Assembly: GCA_035629935.1 (NCBI GenBank)
Contig: DASQLQ010000101.1
Location: forward strand, 1 to 50,437
Origin: DASQLQ01 sp035629935
GTDB lineage: Bacteria > Actinomycetota > CADDZG01 > WHSQ01
Length of the DNA: 50,437 nucleotides
Direction: 5' to 3'
The position numbers and the translations under genes were made by a program. Below the pieces are notes generated by a model. It did no database searches, had not been told where the DNA came from, and was given only the letters and a program-made list of their open reading frames with translations. This document shows positions 1 through 7,874 of the stretch, one piece after another (within the stretch, counting starts at the first letter, position 1; each line of letters opens with the position of its first letter).

Positions 1-675
1 CCGAAACCGGCCGAAGGCTATGACCCTGAGGGCTATCGATCCACGCGCATGCAGTACTTCAAGGACATGTCTCGATACTCCACGAAGCGGTTGAAGAAGA
101 TCTCGGCTCGGAAGTTGGCCATGCGCGGTTTCAAACGGCTCGACTCGTTCGTGATCGCCGACCAGATCCGGTTGGTGAGGCCGGCACGCACCCTGAAGAA
201 GCTGAAGAGATGGGTTCGCAAAGGGGGTCACCTCGTCTTGACGGACGCAGCTTTGAAGCTTCTTCCCAAGTTGAAGGTCGTCCCCAAGGCCGCGGTCGCG
301 AAGCAACTTCTCGGTGCCGGGCACGTGAACGTCGATGAATGGACCGACCCCTATATGAAGGGGGTTCACCACACGGCGAGTCAGACCTACTACGAGGTTG
401 GCCTGGGCTACTCGGTCGATGAGGACACGTCACCTCACTGGACGGTCGACAAGACGGCATGGGAAGAGGCGCGCGGCAAGAGTGTGGCTCATGTCGATGA
501 CGCCGAAAGGATCGGATTGGGAAGGGTGCGATTCGGCAAAGGCACGATCGCCATCTTCGGCGCCGTCCTTCCACCAGCGACCGAGAAGTTCGACCACTAT
601 TACGGCCTGGCCGATTACGCGGTGAGTGTGGCCGGCGGTCAGATCCTGAACAACATCCTGAAGCTCGCCCGCTAG
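1..675 (+). CDS. C-terminal part of an unidentified protein (5' end outside window)
   Basis: The reading frame is open from base 1, so the gene begins upstream and only its last 224 residues are visible. An internal ATG lies at 49, but the frame upstream of it is open and reads as ordinary protein. The visible part is basic (runs of Lys/Arg around residues 30-80). It carries a WVRKGGHLVLTDAALKLLP segment and a GKGTIAIFGAVLPP segment, which resemble the strand-turn pattern of class I glutamine-amidotransferase-like folds, and ends in YGLADYAVSVAGGQILNNIL. I recall similar tails on large secreted actinobacterial proteins, some of them M14 peptidases, but no catalytic motif is visible. The function is not assigned. 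The FKBP lipoprotein gene starts 14 nt downstream, so the two may be cotranscribed. Confidence 0.6.
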   Translation, partial: PKPAEGYDPEGYRSTRMQYFKDMSRYSTKRLKKISARKLAMRGFKRLDSFVIADQIRLVRPARTLKKLKRWVRKGGHLVLTDAALKLLPKLKVVPKAAVAKQLLGAGHVNVDEWTDPYMKGVHHTASQTYYEVGLGYSVDEDTSPHWTVDKTAWEEARGKSVAHVDDAERIGLGRVRFGKGTIAIFGAVLPPATEKFDHYYGLADYAVSVAGGQILNNILKLAR

Positions 676-689
676 TTGGCCCGGTTAGT

Positions 690-1124
690 GTGCCTGGCGT
701 GTATCGACTGATCGCAGTTGCCTGCCTGACGGTGACATTGGTTGCGTGTACGCAAGACTCCGAATGCTCGACCGAGCCGACGACGACCGACTCCGGGTTG
801 GTCATCACCGATGTCGAATGTGGCGAGGGGGTCGAGGCTGCTCGCGGGGACACTGTTTCCGTGCACTACACGGGCACATTGGAGAACGGGGATGAGTTCG
901 ACTCCTCCGAGGGCGGCGAACCATTCTCGGTGAGCATCGGGAGTGGCCAGGTGATCGCCGGATGGGAGGAAGGCCTCGTCGGGATGCGCGAGGGGGGAAC
1001 GCGAGAGCTCACGATCCCACCGGACCTTGCCTACGGCCCGGACGGTTATCCCCCGGTGATTCCTCCCGATGCGACGCTCGACTTCGAGATCCGGATGATC
1101 AGGGTCACCAAGGGATCCAACTAG
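690..1124 (+). CDS. FKBP-type peptidyl-prolyl cis-trans isomerase, lipoprotein
   Basis: This 144-residue protein has a GTG start, a short N-terminal hydrophobic segment and the lipobox LVAC with Cys20, so it is predicted to be a lipoprotein on the outer face of the membrane. Residues about 35-140 form one FKBP domain: VSVHYTGTLENGDEFDSS, then VIAGWEEGLVGMREGG, then ELTIPPDLAYG and a final FEIRMIRV strand. The aromatic and Asp residues that line the FKBP proline pocket (Y, F, D, W, Y) are present. FKBPs isomerise Xaa-Pro bonds and often assist folding of exported proteins; that role is inferred here from the lipobox. The stop is 3 nt from the stop of the convergent mannosyltransferase gene. 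Confidence 0.9.
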   Translation: MPGVYRLIAVACLTVTLVACTQDSECSTEPTTTDSGLVITDVECGEGVEAARGDTVSVHYTGTLENGDEFDSSEGGEPFSVSIGSGQVIAGWEEGLVGMREGGTRELTIPPDLAYGPDGYPPVIPPDATLDFEIRMIRVTKGSN

Positions 1125-1127
1125 CCC

Positions 1128-2723
1128 CTATATCCAGCACCATCCCGGCGGCGGCAGGCTTTCGTTCGAAGAACTTTGCTTCGTCCGCGTCTTCAGCTTC
1201 CCGGCGTTCGTTTCCGTGACGGTCACGATCGTGCGCACCGGGTCCGCCGGCTCGCAGTTGTCGAACTTCCAGATCCGCTTGTTCCAGTCGCGTTTGGGCA
1301 GCGCCGTCTCGGCGAGCAACGGGTAATAGAAGGCGAAGAGCCCGATCGCTCCAACGGAGAAGAGAGCGATGGCAGCTTTGGCCTCCCACGAGTTGCCGAT
1401 CCGGGTCGCCATATAGCCGAGGGCCAGACAGAGGAACGGAACGGCAGGCAGGAAATAGAAGATGAACGTTGCGGACCTGCCGGTGAAGGACAGCGGCAGC
1501 CACACGAGATAGGTCGCGATGAAGCCGCCGACGATGATTCCCTCGGGCGAGGCGAGATTCCTGTCTTTCACCCATCGGTAGGCGGCGTACAGGACGGCCA
1601 GTGCGGCCGGCCACCAAACGAAGGGATTTCCGGTAGCGAAGATCTCTTTGTAGCGCCCCTGCGTGTCGGTCTCGAAGAAATAGGACACGGGTCGTTTCAA
1701 CAAGAGCCACGACCACGCGGGCGACTCATAGGAGTGGTGGGACTCGAGGTTCGTGTGGAAGTCGTACATGTACTTGTGCCGATCCCAGAGTGCTTTGAAC
1801 CAGGAGTCGTCCCCCGGCTCGAGGCGGCCGAGATACGTGAACGTGTAAACGGCCAGGGGGAGGAGGACGAGCCACATAACGATCGTGAGCAATTCGTTGG
1901 CAAGAGTTGAGCCCACCGCACTCAGGAAGCTCGCTCCTTTTCGGCGACGAGCCGAGATCTCCCACGAGATCGTGAGCACGATGACGAGAAGCAAGAAGAA
2001 CGCCCCGGACCATTTACATGCAGCAGCAGCACCCCCGGCAGCGCCGGCCGCGATCCGCCACGGTCGGTCCAATGGTCCTTTATCCGGCGGCCCTCCTCGC
2101 AACAATCGCTCCCTGTCGTAAACGACGAAGAGGACGGCAGCGGTCCCGAATGTGACAGCGAAGATGTCTAGCATCGACGTCCTCGACTGGACGAAGTGAA
2201 GGAAGTCGATGGCGAGCAGCCCGGATGCGAACGTTGCTCCCATCGTCGACCGGAGGAGCTTTCGCGCCAGCAGGTAGAGCAGCAGCACTCCCACGGTTCC
2301 CGCGATCGCAGCCGTCACCCGCCACCCAAAGGCGTCATTGCCGAAGAGGCGTATGCCGACGGCGATCAGCCACTTGGCGAGAGGGGGATGGACCTGAGAT
2401 ATCTCCGAGCTCGTGTCGCAGATCGTGGAGGAGACGTTCACGTACCAGCAAGCGTCTTTGGCGTAATAGGTCTCATCGAAAACGAGGGTGTCGGGGGAGG
2501 CGAGTCTGACGAAGCGGACAGCTGCTGCGACCAGAGTCACGGCGAGAGCGGCAACCCGATCCCGGGGTGTCCAATCGCTTGGCGGGTCGGTCTCGGCCTG
2601 TTCCTCCAGGGGCTCGTTCTCCTCGAGTCCGCCTTTGGCTTGGCTGGTGGCCGAGCCCATCACCTCTTTGCTTGGCTGGTGGCCGAGCCCATCACCTTTC
2701 TTCTCAATCACGGCCCGGAGCAT
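1128..2723 (-). CDS. pmt: Dolichyl/polyprenyl-phosphate-mannose protein mannosyltransferase (GT39)
   Basis: A 531-residue multi-spanning protein. After an acidic cytoplasmic N-terminus comes the first helix and the luminal loop with FDETYYAKDA, which holds the catalytic acidic pair of GT39 enzymes. HPPLAKWLIAVG follows, another PMT signature. About ten hydrophobic helices follow. In Actinobacteria these enzymes transfer mannose from polyprenyl-phosphate-mannose to Thr/Ser of exported proteins. The ATG at 2723 is chosen because a GGGAG ribosome site lies 7 nt upstream on this strand; the frame stays open to 2894 but that extension runs over the divergent gene at 2741. A 32-nt tandem duplication lies in codons about 10-28. 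In mycobacteria PMT sits next to rsmI, as here, with one gene between them in this window. Confidence 0.9.
   Translation of the reverse strand: MLRAVIEKKGDGLGHQPSKEVMGSATSQAKGGLEENEPLEEQAETDPPSDWTPRDRVAALAVTLVAAAVRFVRLASPDTLVFDETYYAKDACWYVNVSSTICDTSSEISQVHPPLAKWLIAVGIRLFGNDAFGWRVTAAIAGTVGVLLLYLLARKLLRSTMGATFASGLLAIDFLHFVQSRTSMLDIFAVTFGTAAVLFVVYDRERLLRGGPPDKGPLDRPWRIAAGAAGGAAAACKWSGAFFLLLVIVLTISWEISARRRKGASFLSAVGSTLANELLTIVMWLVLLPLAVYTFTYLGRLEPGDDSWFKALWDRHKYMYDFHTNLESHHSYESPAWSWLLLKRPVSYFFETDTQGRYKEIFATGNPFVWWPAALAVLYAAYRWVKDRNLASPEGIIVGGFIATYLVWLPLSFTGRSATFIFYFLPAVPFLCLALGYMATRIGNSWEAKAAIALFSVGAIGLFAFYYPLLAETALPKRDWNKRIWKFDNCEPADPVRTIVTVTETNAGKLKTRTKQSSSNESLPPPGWCWI
2638..2697. repeat. Out-of-frame 28-bp tandem repeat (period 32) in the 5' end of pmt
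   Basis: Two identical 28-bp copies lie at 2638-2665 and 2670-2697. The period of 32 is not a multiple of three, so the copies are read in different frames (GLGHQPSK and MGSATSQAK). The upstream ATG at 2723 is in frame with the rest of pmt only while both copies are present. Confidence 0.9.
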
Positions 2724-2740
2724 AGTTAGTCTCCCGCGTT

Positions 2741-4276
2741 GTGCGAACGATTCTTGCGGGGATAGGAGTTTTCCAACGCGCACCGGCTGCGGTCGCGCCG
2801 CTGACGCTCCAGGGCATCTGCGTCGGGGGCTTGATCGCGACCAACGTTCTGCCTGCCCGTGCCCCGAGCGTGCCGGCAGGCTCGGTGTTTCCACTCGACG
2901 TGTATTTCGATGTGAAGCACTGGCTTGCTTTCGCTACGGGATGGCCCGCTCTATGTGCCCTGGTCATCGTGAGCGTGCTCGTACGTGCAGCGGTGCTGGG
3001 AGCGACCTTGACGTTGGCGGACGAACGCCCCCTGATGAACGCCAAACTATTTCTCGGGTGCCTTCGGCTCGCCGCACTGGCAGCGCTCGCTTTCTTTCCG
3101 GTAGCCGTGCTCTTCTTCAGCGGTGCGGCGATCCGCTATGCGCCGTTCATATGGGTTGCCGCACCGATCGGTTTCGGGGTCGCTATCTCGTTCTGTCGCC
3201 GGGGGATCAAGTTGGATACGGGGGCCGGGCCACCGGCCACCCCCGGACTGCCAGAGGTGGCTTCTTTCATGTCTTACGTGGTCGTGATAGCCGTCGCCGG
3301 CGCGGCGGTGTCGGCGTTGGGGGGGCAGAGCCGTTTGCTGGTCGCGATCTTCGTTGCATGTCTGGGGCCCATCCACGCGCTATTCCTCCTCGGGTGGCGA
3401 GAGAACGCGCGCTTGGGGACTTATCCCGGTGGAGGGGCGATCGCGGTGGCGATGACCGTGTCCCTCGTGGGGATCCTGGTCGCATCAACGGTCTACGACC
3501 GCTACCTGACAACACCGCCTCCTGTCGCACAGGCCCGTTCGCCGGGATCCCTCCTGCTTCTTGGAGGGTCGGACTCGACGTCGACAACCGGAGCCCTGCA
3601 CGATCTCGACTTCCGCAGCATCGGATACACGCGGGCGCGCACGCGTCACCTTTCCTATCTGAGCGGTGGGAACCCCTATGGGCGCAGCGATACGCACGAG
3701 GATCTCGACGAGATCGCACGCATCGTAGCCGCACAGATCAGACGTGTCGATGGATCGACTCGGATCCTCGGCCATTCGCAAGCGGCTCTGATAGTGGACC
3801 GGATGCCCGAACAAGGATCGTCGACATCGGACGCGGTCGCGATCTTCGCGCCGAGTCCGCCGAAGCCTCCGTCCCTCGACGTCCCGGGTCCGGGGCGGAG
3901 CGGGGTGGGACGTGCCGCAGGCGATAGTGCGAGGGCGTTGGCCTCTCTGCTTCGAGCTGTTGGGATGTCCGGGTTCGACATCGACGCCCCTGCCGCGCCT
4001 GTTCATCTCCAGGAAGTGACGGCGGGATCGGATGTGCCGCGTATGGGCATCTGGGCGGTGGCCGACTCGGTCTGGCTCGATCAAGACTGGCGCCGGCCGG
4101 ATGAGCTGAACCTCCTTGCGATCACCGACCATGTGGGAGTGACGAAGAACGGTCGCTCGTTGGAGCTGGTAGGCCAGTTCTTCGAGGGTCGCTCGTTGGA
4201 GGGCGACGAGACGTCGTGGAGAAGCGTGCTCGTTCCCGTGGTGCGCTATGCCTTCGAGCCTTGGAGACCATGGTGA
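2741..4276 (+). CDS. Membrane protein with C-terminal alpha/beta-hydrolase-like domain
   Basis: A 511-residue protein read from a GTG. The N-terminal half contains about seven hydrophobic segments (roughly residues 5-40, 60-90, 105-125, 130-155, 175-195, 200-220, 232-255). The C-terminal half (about 270-511) is soluble and begins SPGSLLLLGG. It contains the nucleophile-elbow sequence ILGHSQAAL with Ser346; downstream Asp442 in WAVADSVW and His464 in AITDHVGVTK are correctly ordered and spaced for a Ser-Asp-His triad. I therefore read it as an integral membrane protein with an extracytoplasmic esterase/lipase-like domain; the substrate is unknown and I do not recognise the family. The start codon is 17 nt from the divergent pmt start and has no clear ribosome site, so the true start may be further in. 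Confidence 0.65.
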   Translation: MRTILAGIGVFQRAPAAVAPLTLQGICVGGLIATNVLPARAPSVPAGSVFPLDVYFDVKHWLAFATGWPALCALVIVSVLVRAAVLGATLTLADERPLMNAKLFLGCLRLAALAALAFFPVAVLFFSGAAIRYAPFIWVAAPIGFGVAISFCRRGIKLDTGAGPPATPGLPEVASFMSYVVVIAVAGAAVSALGGQSRLLVAIFVACLGPIHALFLLGWRENARLGTYPGGGAIAVAMTVSLVGILVASTVYDRYLTTPPPVAQARSPGSLLLLGGSDSTSTTGALHDLDFRSIGYTRARTRHLSYLSGGNPYGRSDTHEDLDEIARIVAAQIRRVDGSTRILGHSQAALIVDRMPEQGSSTSDAVAIFAPSPPKPPSLDVPGPGRSGVGRAAGDSARALASLLRAVGMSGFDIDAPAAPVHLQEVTAGSDVPRMGIWAVADSVWLDQDWRRPDELNLLAITDHVGVTKNGRSLELVGQFFEGRSLEGDETSWRSVLVPVVRYAFEPWRPW

Positions 4277-4325
4277 CGCGCTGTGGGCTCGGCCATCGCG
4301 CAGGACAAGGGAGACCATGGTGACG
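4263..4325. repeat. 16-bp direct repeat spanning the end of the hydrolase gene and the rsmI start
   Basis: GGAGACCATGGTGACG occurs at 4263-4278, covering the stop of the upstream gene, and at 4310-4325, covering the rsmI ATG. The offset is 47 nt, so the first ATG is out of frame with rsmI. Confidence 0.85.
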
Positions 4326-5165
4326 GCGAAGTTGGTTCTGTGTGGGACGCCCATCGGCAACCTCGAGGATGCTTCCGAGAGGTTGATCAGAACGTTGCGT
4401 GAGGCAGACATCGTCGCTTGCGAGGACACCCGCCGGACGCGCAAGCTCTTGAGCCACTTCGCGATCCAGGTTAAGGAGCTCGTGACCTACAACGATCAGA
4501 ACGAAAGACGACGCGTAACCGAGTTGCTTCAACACATGTCGCGTGGACGGACGGTTGCCCTCGTTTCCGACGCGGGGATGCCGGGGCTCTCCGACCCGGG
4601 TTACCGGCTGGTGAAAGCCTGCGTCGATGCCGGATACAAGATCGAGGTGGTGCCGGGGCCGAACGCCGCGGTCAGCGCGCTGGCAGTGTCGGGGCTACCT
4701 CCGGCACGTTTCGTCTTCGAAGGATTCCTGCCGCGCAAGGCCGGGGAACGGCGTCGCCGGTTGGAAGAGCTGAAGTCGGACCCGCGCACGTTGCTCTTCT
4801 ACGAAAGCCCTCACCGCATCGCCGACACGTTGTCCGACGCAACCGATGTCCTGGGCGAGCGCCCGGCAGCGTTGGTTCGAGAGTTGACGAAGATGTACGA
4901 GGAGGTTCGAAGGGGAACCTTGGAGGAATTGGCTGCCTCGGTCACCGCATCCCCCCCGAAAGGCGAGATCGTCCTGGTGATCGGGGGAGCCATCCACGCA
5001 GCCAAACCGTCCACCGATCCCGCCGAGTTGGCCGCCCGGGCGCGGGAGCTCATGGATGGAGGCGTCGATCGCAAGGAAGCCATGAGCCGCGTGGCCCACG
5101 ACTGCGGGGTTCCCAGGCGCGCCGTATTCGACGCCCTACTGGAAGTAAAAGGAAATAGCGACTAG
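4317..5165 (+). CDS. rsmI: 16S rRNA (cytidine(1402)-2'-O)-methyltransferase RsmI
   Basis: RsmI methylates the 2'-O of C1402 in the 16S rRNA decoding centre using S-adenosylmethionine. The 282-residue length is normal for the family. The SAM-dependent tetrapyrrole-methylase-like fold is clear: LCGTPIGNLEDAS at the N-terminus, ACEDTRRTRKLLSHF, ALVSDAGMPGLSDPGYRL, VVPGPNAAVSALAVSGLP and FVFEGFLPRK, then the small C-terminal helical domain. ATG 4317 is preceded by AGGGAG at a good distance; GTG 4320 directly after it is also possible. The stop codon overlaps that of the convergent abrB gene (CTAG at 5162-5165). The rsmI-abrB-metG arrangement matches Bacillus subtilis. Confidence 0.96.
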   Translation: MVTAKLVLCGTPIGNLEDASERLIRTLREADIVACEDTRRTRKLLSHFAIQVKELVTYNDQNERRRVTELLQHMSRGRTVALVSDAGMPGLSDPGYRLVKACVDAGYKIEVVPGPNAAVSALAVSGLPPARFVFEGFLPRKAGERRRRLEELKSDPRTLLFYESPHRIADTLSDATDVLGERPAALVRELTKMYEEVRRGTLEELAASVTASPPKGEIVLVIGGAIHAAKPSTDPAELAARARELMDGGVDRKEAMSRVAHDCGVPRRAVFDALLEVKGNSD

Positions 5166-5446
5166 GTGACGGATTCGGTGTCCGGGATCCGGACCTCGGT
5201 CGGCCTCTGTTGCCCCAGCTCCATCGCGCACGGATCGCACACCCTGCGACCCTTGAACTCGACGGCCGGTTCCTCCGCTCCGCAGAACAAACAAAGGTCG
5301 AGCCTCTTCTGCAAGATGATCTGTTCACCGTTGACGCTGATCTCTAACTCGTCGCCCTCTCGGATCCCGAAAACGCGGCGCAGCTCTGAAGGAAGGACTA
5401 TCCGCCCCAACTCATCTATCTTCCGGACCACGCCGGTAGACTTCAT
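5162..5446 (-). CDS. abrB: AbrB-family transcriptional regulator with zinc-ribbon-like tail
   Basis: A 94-residue protein. Residues 1-48 form the AbrB/SpoVT swapped-hairpin DNA-binding domain: KSTGVVRKIDELGRIVLPSE, then LRRVFGIREGDELEI and a final strand ending in IILQK. Instead of the usual AbrB C-terminal dimer domain there are two Cys pairs, C52-x2-C55 and C70-x2-C73, which look like a small zinc ribbon. Such proteins are homomultimeric repressors of transition-state genes in Bacillus; the targets here are unknown. The ATG is preceded by GGGGGAG. It is convergent with rsmI and divergent from metG, with a good promoter at 5486-5515, so it is probably transcribed alone and may act on the shared intergenic region. 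Confidence 0.88.
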   Translation of the reverse strand: MKSTGVVRKIDELGRIVLPSELRRVFGIREGDELEISVNGEQIILQKRLDLCLFCGAEEPAVEFKGRRVCDPCAMELGQQRPTEVRIPDTESVT

Positions 5447-5485
5447 CCGCTCCCCCTGGTAGGAGTTGGTAACTATTGGTAGTTG

Positions 5486-5515
5486 AATCTAGCCCGCAAG
5501 TGAGGGCAAGGTCAA
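5486..5515 (-). promoter_or_regulatory. Probable sigma-A-type promoter of abrB
   Basis: On the minus strand TTGACC (5510-5515) and TAGATT (5486-5491) are separated by 18 nt. The predicted start lies about 30 nt before the abrB ATG. The surrounding AT-rich island contains GGTAACTATTGGTAGTT (5469-5485), two similar half-sites that AbrB itself could bind. The metG promoter must also lie here; TATAAG at 5517-5522 is a possible -10 without a good -35. Confidence 0.55.
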
Positions 5516-5570
5516 CTATAAGCGGGCAAGTCGGACCGAACCGGGAAACCGGAAAATCAGTAGGAAAATC

Positions 5571-7109
5571 ATGAGCGAGCAGGTCTTTTACCTGACCACA
5601 CCCATCTATTACGTCAACGATGTGCCCCATCTGGGGCACGCGTATACGACGGTCGCGGCCGATCTCATCTGTCGGTTCCGCCGGCTCCAGGGTCGCCGGG
5701 TCCACTTCCTCACGGGCACCGACGAGCACGGCGAGAAGGTGATGCGGACTGCGGAGGCCAAAGGGCTGAGCCCGAAGGATTGGACGGACCAGATCGTTCC
5801 CCGGTGGAAAGAGGTGTGGGCGGCCCTCGATATCAGCTTCGACGATTTCATCCGTACGACCGAGGAGCGCCACGAAGGTCCGGTGCAGAAGTTCGTTCAG
5901 GCCCTCTACGACCGCGACGAGATCTACCTCGGCACGTACAAAGGTCTTTATTGCGTCGGGTGTGAGGCTTTCAAGACCGAGGACGAGCTCGTCGACGGCA
6001 AGTGCCCTCTTCACGGCACCGAGCCCGATGTGATCGAAGAAGACAACTACTTCTTCCGTCTCTCGAAGTACGCAGACAGGTTGATCGAGCTCTGGGAGTC
6101 ACAACCGGAATCCGTCCTTCCCGAAGCGCGTCGCAACGAGGTGCTGGGCAAGGTTCGCCAGGGACTCGACGACCTATCGATGTCGCGGGTCAGCTTCGAT
6201 TGGGGAGTGCCCGTTCCCTGGGACCCGAAGCACGTCATCTATGTCTGGATCGATGCGCTGCAGAACTACATCACGGCCGTCGGCTACGGCCGGGACAGTG
6301 CGCTGTTCGACGAGGTGTGGCCGGCAGATGTCCACCTGATCGGTAAAGACATACTGTGGTTCCACACCGTGATCTGGCCCGCGATGTTGATGGCGTTGGA
6401 TCTTCCGCTTCCGAAGACCGTGTTTGCTCACGGTTTCCTACAGATCGGCGGAGAGAAGATGTCCAAGAGCAAGCTGACCGGGATCTCTCCGCACGATCTC
6501 ATCGAGACATTCGGGTCGGACGGATACCGGTACTACTTCATGCGCGAGATCTCGTTCGGACAGGACGGCGAGTTCTCGTGGGAGAGCATGGTCGACCGGT
6601 ACAACTCGGATCTCGCTAACGATTTCGGAAACCTCGTTTCGCGCGTCCTGTCGATGGTCGAGCGCTACCTCGACGGGCGCATCCCCGAGGCTCCCGGTGA
6701 GAGTGAGATTACTGAGACCGAAGAGGCCTTGATGAAGGCGCAACGGGAGTCCTACAGCCACATGGTGAACGCGATCGATCGGGTGTTGCCCCATCAAGCG
6801 GCCAAGGCTGCGTGGTTCTTCGTTCGAAAGGCGAACGCCTACGTGGAAGAGGTGGCGCCGTGGGCGCTTGCGAAAGACCCCGCTCAGAAACGACGACTCG
6901 AGGTCGTGCTCTACCAACTGTCGGATGCTCTTCGCTTGATGTCCATGATGGTGTCGCCGCTGGTGCCTCGTGCTGCTCAGTCCCTATGGGAGCGGTTGGG
7001 ACTCGAGGGCGAAGTTGCGAGTCAAACCTTCACCGGTGAGTGGGGGGCGCTGTCGCCGGGCAACAAGGTCGCCCCCGGCGCTCCACTGTTCCCGCGCTTA
7101 GAGGTCTAA
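5571..7109 (+). CDS. metG: Methionyl-tRNA synthetase
   Basis: The enzyme charges tRNA-Met for initiation and elongation. The 512 residues include the class I HIGH-equivalent HLGHAYTT near residue 20, a connective peptide with one zinc-knuckle Cys pair (YCVGCEAFKTED) and CPLHG further on, FHTVIWPAMLMAL, and the KMSKSK loop followed by TGISPHDLIETFGSDGYRYYF. The anticodon-binding helical domain follows, and the C-terminal tRNA-binding extension (about 100 residues) found in many longer MetRS is absent. ATG 5571 follows a TAGGA ribosome site. The tatD gene starts at the very next base after the stop, so the two are certainly cotranscribed. Confidence 0.97.
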   Translation: MSEQVFYLTTPIYYVNDVPHLGHAYTTVAADLICRFRRLQGRRVHFLTGTDEHGEKVMRTAEAKGLSPKDWTDQIVPRWKEVWAALDISFDDFIRTTEERHEGPVQKFVQALYDRDEIYLGTYKGLYCVGCEAFKTEDELVDGKCPLHGTEPDVIEEDNYFFRLSKYADRLIELWESQPESVLPEARRNEVLGKVRQGLDDLSMSRVSFDWGVPVPWDPKHVIYVWIDALQNYITAVGYGRDSALFDEVWPADVHLIGKDILWFHTVIWPAMLMALDLPLPKTVFAHGFLQIGGEKMSKSKLTGISPHDLIETFGSDGYRYYFMREISFGQDGEFSWESMVDRYNSDLANDFGNLVSRVLSMVERYLDGRIPEAPGESEITETEEALMKAQRESYSHMVNAIDRVLPHQAAKAAWFFVRKANAYVEEVAPWALAKDPAQKRRLEVVLYQLSDALRLMSMMVSPLVPRAAQSLWERLGLEGEVASQTFTGEWGALSPGNKVAPGAPLFPRLEV

Positions 7110-7874
7110 GTGTGGTTCGACTCGCACTGCCACCTTCATCTCTGCGCGGAAGGTGAGTCCCCCGGCGAGGTAGTCGAACGGGCTCGCCTTGCCGGGACCA
7201 TGGAGATGCTCACCGTCGGGATCGATCTCGACTCCAGTCGTGTCGCGGTCGAGATCGCGTCTCTGGACGGCGTGTACGCGGCGGTTGGGATCCACCCGAA
7301 CTCTGCAGACTCATGGAACGCGGCTGCCGAAGCCGATCTGAGGGAGCTCGCCACCAGCGACAATGTGGTGGCGATCGGAGAGTCCGGGCTCGATCTTTAT
7401 CGGGACACCGTTCCACTTCCCCGTCAACAAGAGGCATTCAGCGCGCATATCGCCATGGCGAAGGATCTCGGGAAGACCCTTGTGATCCACACCCGCGAAT
7501 CGATGGATGAAGCGTTGGATCAGCTCCGAGTCGAGGGTCCTCCCTTGGGCCTGATCTTCCATTGTTGGTCAGGAAGCGAGACTCATCTGAGGGTCGCGTT
7601 GGATCTGGGTGCGTTCATATCGTTCGCGGGTAACACCTCGTTCAAGAGCGCGGAGGATCTGCGGTCTATAGCGCGATTGGTTCCAGACGACAGGATCCTC
7701 GTCGAGACCGACTCGCCATTCCTTACACCGGTTCCGCATCGTGGGAAGCCCAACGAGCCGAGACATCTCCCATTCGTGGGAGTTGCCGTTGCGGATGCAA
7801 GGTCGGTGCCGGTCAAGGGATTGGCCCAATCGACTCGGGCGAACACACGGCGTGCGTTCGCCTTGTCGACGTGA
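7110..7874 (+). CDS. tatD: TatD-family metal-dependent deoxyribonuclease
   Basis: A 254-residue protein of the amidohydrolase-like TatD family, which has 3'-5' exonuclease activity and is linked to DNA repair and RNA quality control. Visible metal and active-site motifs are FDSHCHLH at the N-terminus, GESGLDLY, VIHTRESMDEAL, FHCWSG and LVETDSPFLTP. The start is GTG 7110, immediately after the metG stop, and puts FDSHCHLH at residue 3, as is typical. Its 3' end overlaps rsmA by 4 nt (GTGA). In Mycobacterium and Bacillus an rpf-like gene (rpfB/yabE) separates tatD from rsmA; it is absent here. Confidence 0.95.
   Translation: MWFDSHCHLHLCAEGESPGEVVERARLAGTMEMLTVGIDLDSSRVAVEIASLDGVYAAVGIHPNSADSWNAAAEADLRELATSDNVVAIGESGLDLYRDTVPLPRQQEAFSAHIAMAKDLGKTLVIHTRESMDEALDQLRVEGPPLGLIFHCWSGSETHLRVALDLGAFISFAGNTSFKSAEDLRSIARLVPDDRILVETDSPFLTPVPHRGKPNEPRHLPFVGVAVADARSVPVKGLAQSTRANTRRAFALST

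Noticed and set aside
2724..2894. N-terminal extension of pmt to 2894
   Set aside because: It overlaps the divergent membrane hydrolase gene, is not PMT-like in sequence, and ATG 2723 has a good ribosome site.
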